From the NCBI GenBank assembly GCA_023416415.1, contig JAEZHR010000192.1, positions 1 to 5,538 on the forward strand: a stretch of 5,538 nucleotides of DNA. Reading direction: 5' to 3'. Of the stretch, positions 1 to 4,479 are shown piece by piece. Under the pieces are notes generated by a model. It was given only the letters and a program-made list of their open reading frames with translations, did no database searches and was not told the DNA's origin. Made by a program: the position numbers and the translations under genes. This stretch comes from Pseudomonadota bacterium. Its GTDB lineage: Bacteria; Pseudomonadota; Gammaproteobacteria; Burkholderiales; Burkholderiaceae_D. Numbering within the stretch: position 1 is the first letter of the stretch; every line of letters starts with the position of its first letter.

Positions 1-11
1 ATGCCACACAT
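1..11 (-). CDS. Start of a probable class II glutamine amidotransferase gene (partial)
   Basis: Only the first 11 bases are in the window; the gene continues past the left edge. On the minus strand they read ATG TGT GGC AT, giving Met-Cys-Gly and then Ile or Met. Met-Cys-Gly-Ile is the N-terminal signature of class II (Ntn-type) glutamine amidotransferases: asparagine synthetase AsnB, glucosamine-6-phosphate synthase GlmS and amidophosphoribosyltransferase PurF. In these the initiator Met is removed and Cys2 becomes the nucleophile that releases ammonia from glutamine. The start is supported by a strong Shine-Dalgarno (AAGGGGAG, 8 nt upstream) and by a -24/-12 promoter about 145 bases upstream. 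AsnB or an exopolysaccharide-linked AsnB-like protein seems likelier than PurF, but four residues cannot decide it, and a chance ATG cannot be excluded. Confidence 0.55.
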
Positions 12-19
12 ATGGTCTG

Positions 20-27
20 CTCCCCTT
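20..27 (-). promoter_or_regulatory. Ribosome binding site of the MCGI gene
   Basis: Minus-strand AAGGGGAG ends 8 nt before the ATG at 11-9. The purine run and the spacing are close to ideal for a Shine-Dalgarno. It is the main reason for treating the ATG at the window edge as a genuine start. Confidence 0.6.
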
Positions 28-33
28 GCTGTC

Positions 34-130
34 GCGCTTCGTGACGAAGCGCTTAAGTAAGTCGGTCGTGCGCCGGGTCGGGACGCACCGACGACAACGG
101 GGCCGCTCAGGCTTTCGCCACGGAAAGCCT
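34..130 (-). other. Structured leader with three hairpins upstream of the MCGI gene
   Basis: Three inverted repeats lie between the predicted sigma-54 start point (about 143) and the ribosome binding site. They are: 109-116 with 123-130 (AGGCTTTC/GAAAGCCT, perfect 8 bp, 6-nt loop); 61-64 plus 68-72 with 84-88 plus 89-92 (9 bp with a 3-nt bulge); and 34-41 with 45-52 (GCGCTTCG/CGAAGCGC, perfect 8 bp, TGA triloop). None is followed by a T-run on either strand, so they are not simple intrinsic terminators. The last hairpin ends only 7 nt before the ribosome binding site, so it could affect translation or mRNA stability. I do not recognise a known riboswitch class. Confidence 0.45.
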
Positions 131-153
131 TGCTGATCCGATGCCTGTCAAGG

Positions 154-170
154 TGCAAACCTCATGCCAA
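154..170 (-). promoter_or_regulatory. Sigma-54 (RpoN) -24/-12 promoter
   Basis: Minus-strand TTGGCATGAGGTTTGCA fits the sigma-54 consensus TGGCACG-N4-TTGCW. The -24 box TGGCATG has one mismatch, the -12 box TTGCA is perfect, and the invariant GG (168-167) and GC (156-155) are exactly 10 nt apart. Transcription would start near 143 and run left into the MCGI gene with a leader of about 130 nt. Sigma-54 promoters need an ATP-dependent activator (NtrC, PrsR or another bacterial enhancer-binding protein) bound further upstream, which would explain the long gene-free stretch to the right. A TTGACA at 146-151 lacks a matching -10 and is probably not a second promoter. Confidence 0.6.
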
Positions 171-404
171 CCCGGCGACGGGCGAGCGACGCGCAGAACG
201 CGCCTTGTCGAGCGGAAGGAAGCGAACACGACGGATGTGGCTGCGCCTTGGTCCTGCCGCGTTTGCCGAAAGTGAATGCTCGACAGTCCGGACTCATGCC
301 GCGGGCGCGGCCCCGACCCAGGAGGTCGGCTGGAAAATCCGGAAGTTAGTCGGAAGGCCGCGATGCTGCCGCGACCCGCGATAACCGGCACTGGGTGCCT
401 TGCA
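171..404. other. Gene-free region, candidate activator-binding region
   Basis: No convincing coding region is seen here. Reading frames stay open on both strands because of high GC, but they lack ribosome binding sites, start with rare codons, and translate to low-complexity Arg/Ser/Pro-rich peptides. Visible signals are a perfect 10-bp palindrome AGTCCGGACT (285-294), a 6-bp hairpin CCGACC/GGTCGG with a 5-nt loop (313-329), and CGGAAG at 213-218, 340-345 and 351-356, the last two 11 bp apart. The palindrome and repeats sit about 70 to 215 bp upstream of the predicted sigma-54 start, the usual range for enhancer-binding protein sites. A structured noncoding RNA is an alternative, but no known RNA family is recognised. 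Confidence 0.35.
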
Positions 405-439
405 GAAAGCAAAAGGGCTTACTGAAATCGGTAAGCCCT
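405..439 (-). terminator. Rho-independent terminator, leftward
   Basis: AGGGCTTAC (414-422) pairs perfectly over 9 bp with GTAAGCCCT (431-439) around an 8-nt loop. On the minus strand the stem is followed directly by TTTTGCTTTCT. The plus-strand side has no T-run, so it works leftward. It ends transcription of the DUF218 gene, whose stop is about 100 nt upstream, and/or of the short unit starting at the promoter at 489-497. It also means that the MCGI gene needs its own promoter further left. Confidence 0.8.
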
Positions 440-482
440 GTGTCTGACGAGATGCCGATGGCATCCGGTTGAAAGTTGACGA
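405..482 (-). ncRNA. Candidate small RNA between promoter 489-497 and the terminator
   Basis: An extended -10 promoter (489-497) lies just upstream and a strong intrinsic terminator lies just downstream, with no open reading frame of note between. The predicted transcript is about 75-78 nt. It would have a single-stranded 5' end, a small perfect hairpin GATGCC/GGCATC with a GAT loop (451-465), a short linker, and the terminator stem with a U-rich tail. That architecture is typical of Hfq-type small RNAs. No known family is recognised. The alternative is that this is only the 3' untranslated region of the DUF218 gene, possibly processed to a stable fragment. Confidence 0.3.
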
Positions 483-488
483 AACGTC

Positions 489-497
489 ATTCTAGCA
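489..497 (-). promoter_or_regulatory. Extended -10 sigma-70 promoter
   Basis: Minus-strand TGCTAGAAT combines a TGN extended -10 with TAGAAT, five of six matches to TATAAT. The -35 position about 17 nt upstream (TCGGGG, 517-512) is poor, which extended -10 promoters tolerate. It sits just beyond the stop codon of the DUF218 gene and points at the hairpin-terminator unit to its left, with a predicted start near 482. Confidence 0.4.
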
Positions 498-541
498 CAT
501 TCGATCACGCGCCCCGAGTCGCCGGCCCGTATCACCACCCC

Positions 542-1309
542 TCATGTCGCGTGCCGCAGCCAATACCACAGGATGCCCACCCATTCGTGCATCGCGTAAT
601 GCGTGCGGCGCAGGCCCTCGCCACCGGGAATGAAATCGTTCGCATCGAGCGGTGCACGAGAATGGAAGAGCGTGGGGGCGGGTATCACGTCGAAGCCGAC
701 GCGCTCGAAGATCGCGCGCGAGCGGGGCATGTGCGTGGCGTCGGTCACCAGCAGGATACGCCGCATGCCGGACGGGAGGAGGATATCGGCAGAACGCTGC
801 GCATTCTGCGCGGTGTTGTTGGAGTCCTCTTCTGTCCAGCGCACCGGCACGCCGTAGTCCTCGGTGAGCATCCGCGCCATCACCTCGGCCTCGGAATCTT
901 GGTTTCCGTTCGGCCTGCCGCCTGACGCCAGCAGCGGCAAGCCGGTGCGGCGCTGCAGGATGGCCGCATAATGCACGCGCTGATGGGCGACGATGGACGG
1001 CCGGTCGTGCGCGCCGTACTCCGGCGCATTCCTGATGCGCCCACCCGAGAGCACGACGATGGCATCGGCCTGCGCCGCCAGCGGATCCGCAAGCGGCTCC
1101 GACATGCGCTCCAGCGGCCCCTGCAGCAGACGCGCGCCGCCGGTGGTGCTGAACACGAGCATCAACCCCAGCGCGCCCAAGCCGAGGGCCAGTCCGGTAC
1201 GCGGCCAGCGCCGGCGCAGCAGCAGGCCGAGTGCACACAGAATGGCGAGGTTCAGGGGGGGCAGCAGAATGGCGCCGACGACGCTGTTGAACAGGACCGA
1301 TGCGTTCAT
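542..1309 (-). CDS. DUF218 (ElyC/YdcF/SanA family) membrane-anchored envelope protein
   Basis: The 255-residue protein has two hydrophobic N-terminal segments (about 7-32 and 38-55) followed by a DUF218 domain from about residue 82. Family hallmarks are visible: DAIVVLSGG (82-90), a VHYAA segment (112-116), PLLASGG (125-131) with PNGNQDSEA, SNNTAQNA (163-170), and LVTDATHMPRS (187-197) followed by FERVGFDVIPAPT. The length matches E. coli ElyC (259 residues), a factor tied to peptidoglycan and lipid-carrier metabolism; the biochemical activity of the family is unsettled. The frame stays open to an ATG at 1384, but the ATG at 1309 fits family N-termini and avoids overlap with the divergent gene's promoter. 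No clear Shine-Dalgarno is seen at either. It ends about 100 nt before a strong terminator. The family call is firm; the ElyC orthology is tentative. Confidence 0.88.
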   Translation of the reverse strand: MNASVLFNSVVGAILLPPLNLAILCALGLLLRRRWPRTGLALGLGALGLMLVFSTTGGARLLQGPLERMSEPLADPLAAQADAIVVLSGGRIRNAPEYGAHDRPSIVAHQRVHYAAILQRRTGLPLLASGGRPNGNQDSEAEVMARMLTEDYGVPVRWTEEDSNNTAQNAQRSADILLPSGMRRILLVTDATHMPRSRAIFERVGFDVIPAPTLFHSRAPLDANDFIPGGEGLRRTHYAMHEWVGILWYWLRHAT

Positions 1310-1422
1310 ATGCAAGACAATCAGGAATGACGCGCGCAGCTTAGCAGACCGGATTGCCCGTCCGACCCAGCCGTGATAAAACAAACCCCCGAACCCTCAC
1401 CCCGCCATACGTGCATGAACGC
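1310..1422. promoter_or_regulatory. Divergent intergenic promoter region
   Basis: This 113-bp gap must hold the start signals of both the DUF218 gene (left) and the PerM-like gene (right). Only weak matches are visible. For the leftward gene there is a possible extended -10, TGCTAAGCT, at 1338-1346. For the rightward gene there is TTGCCC (1354-1359) and GATAAA (1375-1380) with a 15-nt spacer, shorter than ideal. No operator-like palindrome is evident. Confidence 0.3.
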
Positions 1423-2481
1423 ATGAACACTCCCGGCCTGCAGCAGAAATCCTTTCTCACGCTCCTGATTGCGGTTTCCATCGCCTTCGTCTGGATCCTG
1501 CTGCCTTTCTACGGCGCGGTGTTCTGGGGCACGGTTCTGGCCATCCTGTTCGCGCCCCTCTACCGGCGCATGCTGGCACTGCTGCCAGGGCGGCGCAACC
1601 TCGCCGCCCTGATGACCCTGCTTCTGTGCCTGGTCATCGTGATCATTCCGATCACGATGATCACGATCTCGCTGATCCGAGAAGTCAACGAGGTTGTCGA
1701 ACTCATCCGGTCCGGTCAGCTCGATTTCGGCAACTACTTCCTGCAGATCATCAATGCGCTACCGGCATGGGTGGTCGAGATCCTCGATAAGTACGAACTC
1801 GGCACCCTCACGGAAATCCGGGAGCGCCTGTCGCAGGCCGTGCTGCAGGCCAGCCAGTTGATTGCGACCGAAGCGCTCAACATCGGCCAGAACACCTTTC
1901 GCTTCCTGGTCAGCTTCGCGATCATGCTCTACCTGCTGTTCTTCCTGCTGCGCGATGGCGCTCAGCTTTCGGCGCGCATACGGCACGCCATCCCGCTGTC
2001 CGACGAACACAAGCGCAATCTGATCGAAAAGTTCACCACCGTCATCCGCGCCACCGTGAAGGGCAACATCGTCGTCGCCGTGACCCAAGGCACGCTGGGC
2101 GGCATCATCTTTGCCATCCTCGGCATTCAGGGTGCGCTGCTGTGGGGGGTGGTGATGGCCTTCCTGTCGCTGTTGCCGGCAGTCGGCGCCGGTCTGATCT
2201 GGTTGCCGGTCGCAGTCTACTTCCTGGTCACCGGCGCGTTCTGGCAAGGCGTAGTCCTGATCCTCTTCGGCGTGCTGGTGATCGGCCTGGTCGACAATCT
2301 GCTGCGCCCGCTGCTGGTCGGCAAGGACACCCGGATGCCGGACTACGTGGTCCTGATTTCCACGCTCGGCGGCATGGCCCTGTTCGGACTGAACGGCTTC
2401 GTCATCGGTCCGTTGATCGCGGCGCTGTTCATCGCGGCGTGGGATCTGCTTGCGTCGGATCCGGGGACGCGGCCGCACTGA
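1423..2481 (+). CDS. AI-2E family (PerM/YdiK-like) inner-membrane transporter
   Basis: The protein has 352 residues, typical for the AI-2E transporter-like family (PF01594; PerM, YdiK, TqsA). Hydrophobic segments are seen at about 12-27, 29-45, 61-84, 157-177, 214-235, 238-260, 262-289 and 305-342, with a polar amphipathic stretch (86-155) between. The C-terminal family signature is clear: DNLLRPLLVGKDTRMP (291-306), then STLGGMALFGLNGFVIGPLIAA (313-334). Members export small molecules or ions; autoinducer-2 release is shown for only a few, so no substrate is assigned. The chosen ATG is in frame with earlier GTG (1411) and ATG (1354) codons, but family proteins begin close to the first membrane segment. 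The Shine-Dalgarno is weak. It is divergent from the DUF218 gene and convergent with the urease operon. Confidence 0.9.
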   Translation: MNTPGLQQKSFLTLLIAVSIAFVWILLPFYGAVFWGTVLAILFAPLYRRMLALLPGRRNLAALMTLLLCLVIVIIPITMITISLIREVNEVVELIRSGQLDFGNYFLQIINALPAWVVEILDKYELGTLTEIRERLSQAVLQASQLIATEALNIGQNTFRFLVSFAIMLYLLFFLLRDGAQLSARIRHAIPLSDEHKRNLIEKFTTVIRATVKGNIVVAVTQGTLGGIIFAILGIQGALLWGVVMAFLSLLPAVGAGLIWLPVAVYFLVTGAFWQGVVLILFGVLVIGLVDNLLRPLLVGKDTRMPDYVVLISTLGGMALFGLNGFVIGPLIAALFIAAWDLLASDPGTRPH

Positions 2482-2498
2482 TTGCTGCTGCCCCGGGG

Positions 2499-2529
2499 GC
2501 CCGGCAACATGTTACCCGGACTGCCGGGC
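2499..2529. terminator. Hairpin between convergent genes, possible bidirectional transcription end
   Basis: GCCCGGCA (2499-2506) pairs perfectly with TGCCGGGC (2522-2529) around a 15-nt loop containing the palindrome ACATGT. It lies 18 nt after the stop of the PerM-like gene and 48 nt beyond the end of ureG. There is no T-run on either side, so it is not a classical intrinsic terminator. It could protect 3' ends or help Rho-dependent ending for both converging transcripts. Confidence 0.4.
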
Positions 2530-2540
2530 AGGTCCAAGGC

Positions 2541-2566
2541 TCCCGCCTTCGTGGGAACGACGGGGG
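2541..2566. repeat. REP-like dispersed intergenic repeat (single copy)
   Basis: TCCCGCCTTCGTGGGA followed by ACGACGGGGG resembles the small palindromic repeat with core CCCGCCTTCGCGGGAATGACGG scattered between genes in many beta- and gammaproteobacteria. TCCCGC (2541-2546) pairs with GTGGGA (2551-2556, one G-T pair) around a CTTC loop. Only one copy is in this window, so repetition in the genome is inferred from recognition of the motif. Confidence 0.55.
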
Positions 2567-2576
2567 TTGAAACGGC

Positions 2577-3209
2577 TCAGCCGTCCTTCTTCACCGCATC
2601 CAGCAGCCCTTCACGCCGGATGAATTCGATCACCTTGTCCACCCCATCGCCCTTGCGCAGGTTCGTAAAAACGAAGGGCTTGCTGCCGCGCATCTTCTTT
2701 GCATCGGCGGCCATGACATCGAGATTGGCGCCGACGTAGGGTGCGAGGTCGGTCTTGTTGATGATCAGGAGGTCCGAGCGGGTGATGCCGGGTCCGCCCT
2801 TGCGGGGAATTTTCTCGCCGCCCGCCACGTCGATTACATAGATCGTCAGGTCCGACAGCTCCGGACTGAAGGTGGCGGCCAGATTGTCGCCGCCGGATTC
2901 GACCAGGATCAGGTCCAGGTCCGGGAAGTCGGCGCTCATGCGCGCGATTGCTTCGAGATTGATCGAGGCATCCTCGCGAATCGCCGTGTGCGGGCAGCCG
3001 CCGGTTTCCACTCCCATCAGGCGCTCCGCCGGCAGGGCTTCGGCGCGCAACAGGATCTCCATGTCTTCCTTGGTATAGATGTCGTTCGTGATGACCGCCA
3101 TGTCATAGCGGTCGCGCATGGCCTTGCACAGCATTTCGCACAGCGCGGTCTTGCCGGAGCCGACCGGGCCGCCGATGCCGACCCGAAGGGGATTACGTGT
3201 TGGGTTCAT
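2577..3209 (-). CDS. ureG: Urease accessory GTPase UreG
   Basis: This 210-residue SIMIBI-class GTPase powers nickel delivery into apo-urease in a complex with UreF and UreD/H. Visible motifs are the P-loop GGPVGSGKT (13-21), the nickel-binding Cys-Pro-His motif (72-74) that bridges the UreG dimer, ESGGDNL (104-110), and the guanine-specificity motif NKTD (151-154). Length and N-terminus (MNPTRNPLRVGIGGPVGSGK) match the family exactly. The start at 3209 lies 19 nt after the ureF stop, with a GGAA upstream as a modest ribosome binding site. It is the last gene of the visible leftward operon. No T-rich terminator follows; the hairpin and REP-like element lie downstream. Confidence 0.98.
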   Translation of the reverse strand: MNPTRNPLRVGIGGPVGSGKTALCEMLCKAMRDRYDMAVITNDIYTKEDMEILLRAEALPAERLMGVETGGCPHTAIREDASINLEAIARMSADFPDLDLILVESGGDNLAATFSPELSDLTIYVIDVAGGEKIPRKGGPGITRSDLLIINKTDLAPYVGANLDVMAADAKKMRGSKPFVFTNLRKGDGVDKVIEFIRREGLLDAVKKDG

Positions 3210-3228
3210 GATGTTTCCGTTCTAAAAT

Positions 3229-3909
3229 TCAGGATCGGTAGAGGCGGCTGTACTGCACTTCATGCTGCATAGACAGCAGCGACAGACCGGGCGACCAGTT
3301 CGACAGGTCCTCGTCTGCCAGCGTCATCGCGGTCTGCGCCGCCTTGTCGAGTTCCGGCTGCAGGGACAGCAGGAGGCGCTGGCCGGCCACCTGTCCCAGC
3401 GGGACGGATTTCACGCAGACCAGCACCTGGTTCTCGGCCCAAGAAAACAGCGCACCCAGCAGCGCCGCCTCGTGCGGGACATTGAGCGCGACCGAAGCGC
3501 AGGCGAGCGCAGTGGGCAGCGGAATTTCCTCCTGCACCTGCAACAGCGCGCGCAGCCCGGCATCGCCAATGTCGAGTTCCGCGACCAGCTTCGCCAGCGA
3601 GTAGCCCATCTGTATCGTCTCGGCGCGAAATTCGGCGGTGTCGCGTGCGGCAATGAAGCGCTCGGTCCATTCCGTCACCGCCCGCCCGTCGCGGGCCTCG
3701 AAGGCCTGCAGCAAGCGCCACAGAATCGGCGCCTCGAAGCGCGCCACGACTTCATGCAGCGTCTCCACGATCCACGCGCGCGCGGTGCCCTGGTCGTGCA
3801 CGATGCCCTGCTCCAGCGCCGCCTCCAGCCCCTGCGAATAGCTGTAGGCACCAATCGGCAGCGAAGGACTGGCCAATTGCAGCAGGTGCAGAAGCGGCGC
3901 GGCGTGCAT
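3229..3909 (-). CDS. ureF: Urease accessory protein UreF
   Basis: The 226-residue all-helical protein bridges UreD/H-bound urease and UreG and works in GTP-dependent nickel insertion. The N-terminus carries the conserved SPSLPIGAYSYSQGLE segment (14-29). GYSLAKLV (102-109) and the C-terminal tail ending QYSRLYRS (219-226), a region needed for partner binding, are also family hallmarks. The start overlaps the ureE stop by one base (TGATG), which implies translational coupling. The frame stays open much further upstream (to 4203), but that part lies inside ureE and is an artefact. No strong Shine-Dalgarno precedes the ATG, consistent with coupling. Confidence 0.97.
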   Translation of the reverse strand: MHAAPLLHLLQLASPSLPIGAYSYSQGLEAALEQGIVHDQGTARAWIVETLHEVVARFEAPILWRLLQAFEARDGRAVTEWTERFIAARDTAEFRAETIQMGYSLAKLVAELDIGDAGLRALLQVQEEIPLPTALACASVALNVPHEAALLGALFSWAENQVLVCVKSVPLGQVAGQRLLLSLQPELDKAAQTAMTLADEDLSNWSPGLSLLSMQHEVQYSRLYRS

Positions 3910-4433
3910 CAGGTCTTGTCGGTCGGTCGGTGGATTTTCTGGCGCAAGGGAATGGGCGCCAGCGGGTGGTGGTGATGATGGCCGTCGTGATGGTGATGAC
4001 CGCCACCATGGCCGCCACCGTATGCGCCGGACTCGGGTTCGAACGACGCCTGTTCCTCGACGACGCTCGCACCGAGGCCGATCAGCATGTCCTTGAGCAC
4101 CGTGTCCTGGCGGATACGCAGGAAGCCTTCGCCGACCTGGGCCTGGGTATGGCGGTTGCCGAGGTGGAAGGCGCAGCGCAGCAGCTCGCGCGCGTTCGTG
4201 CACTCCACGCGATACGTCGCTTCCTGCGCGGCCACGATCCTGATCACGCGGCCGTCGTCGCCTTGCAGGAGATCACCGTCGCGCAGGACGGTCCCGCGCA
4301 CGGTGAAGAAGGCAACTTCCTCTCCCGAGGCGAGATGCGCATGCAGGCGGCTCTTCTCGCGCTGGTCGTAAGCCAGGATCAGCTCGCCGTCGACGGTTTC
4401 GGCATGGTCCAGTCTGGTGTTCAGTGTCAGCAT
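3909..4433 (-). CDS. ureE: Urease nickel metallochaperone UreE
   Basis: The 174-residue protein binds nickel and hands it to the UreG/UreF/UreD complex. The N-terminal peptide-binding domain starts MLTLNTRLDHAETVDGELIL with the DQREKSR motif (23-29). The metal-binding domain includes HLGNRH (90-95), the conserved histidine region at the dimer interface, and KDMLIGLGA (114-122). The C-terminal tail is histidine-rich (10 His in residues 142-156), seen in many but not all UreE proteins and used for nickel storage or buffering. It starts 46 nt after ureC, with no good Shine-Dalgarno before the ATG, and overlaps ureF by one base. Confidence 0.97.
   Translation of the reverse strand: MLTLNTRLDHAETVDGELILAYDQREKSRLHAHLASGEEVAFFTVRGTVLRDGDLLQGDDGRVIRIVAAQEATYRVECTNARELLRCAFHLGNRHTQAQVGEGFLRIRQDTVLKDMLIGLGASVVEEQASFEPESGAYGGGHGGGHHHHDGHHHHHPLAPIPLRQKIHRPTDKT
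3966..4010 (-). repeat. Histidine-codon tract in the ureE tail
   Basis: This low-complexity CAC/CAT/GGC stretch encodes His142 to His156 of UreE, in the order HGGG, HHHH, DG, HHHHH. Its repetitive codons make it prone to slippage, and the number of histidines often differs between related strains. Protein-wise it is a nickel-binding tail. Confidence 0.85.
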
Positions 4434-4479
4434 GTGTACAAGCGATGAAAGGGATGTCCGGGCATATTCTGCCGCGAGT

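Noticed and set aside
2..136. Plus-strand frame open from the window edge to TGA at 134-136, which might be the 3' end of a gene
   Set aside because: The peptide is extremely Arg-rich and unfamiliar. The minus strand carries a better explanation (RBS plus Met-Cys-Gly start and hairpins) over the same bases.
146..151. Perfect -35 box TTGACA on the minus strand
   Set aside because: At 16-18 nt spacing the -10 position has only GGCTTT, GCTTTC or CTTTCC, none like TATAAT. It overlaps the start region of the better supported sigma-54 promoter.
212..226. Resemblance of CGGAAGGAAGCG to the signal recognition particle RNA loop (CCGGAAGGAAGCAGCC)
   Set aside because: The flanking stem sequences of SRP RNA are not present and the match is only the purine core.
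281..300. Resemblance of CAGTCCGGACTC to the conserved RNase P RNA core (AAAGTCCGGACTCC)
   Set aside because: The match is centred on a palindrome. The preceding GAGGAA and the other universal RNase P segments, such as ACAGAAACCCGGCTTA, are absent on both strands.
107..412. A 101-codon open frame on the minus strand covering most of the left gene-free region
   Set aside because: It begins with TTG directly after the terminator stem, has no ribosome binding site, and translates to a Ser/Arg/Pro-rich sequence without domains. It also overlaps the sigma-54 promoter. High GC alone explains the lack of stops.
492..1238. Long minus-strand frame overlapping the DUF218 gene in another phase
   Set aside because: It is Arg/Ala-rich and low in recognisable motifs, a GC-driven shadow of the real gene whose conserved motifs are in the other frame.
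1310..1384. Longer start (ATG at 1384) for the DUF218 gene
   Set aside because: The extra 25 residues are unlike family N-termini and would overlap the promoter region of the divergent gene. The ATG at 1309 gives the usual length.
1354..1422. Longer starts (ATG 1354 or GTG 1411) for the PerM-like gene
   Set aside because: The added residues are polar and proline-rich, with no ribosome binding site. The family normally starts close to the first membrane segment, as at 1423.
1759..2478. Long minus-strand frame antisense to the PerM-like gene
   Set aside because: It translates to a Gln/Asp/His/Arg-rich sequence typical of the antisense of hydrophobic membrane-protein codons. The plus strand encodes a clear family member.
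3910..4203. N-terminal extension of ureF to position 4203
   Set aside because: This stretch is the coding region of ureE in its proper frame. UreF proteins start at the segment leading into SPSLPIGAYSYSQGLE, at 3909.
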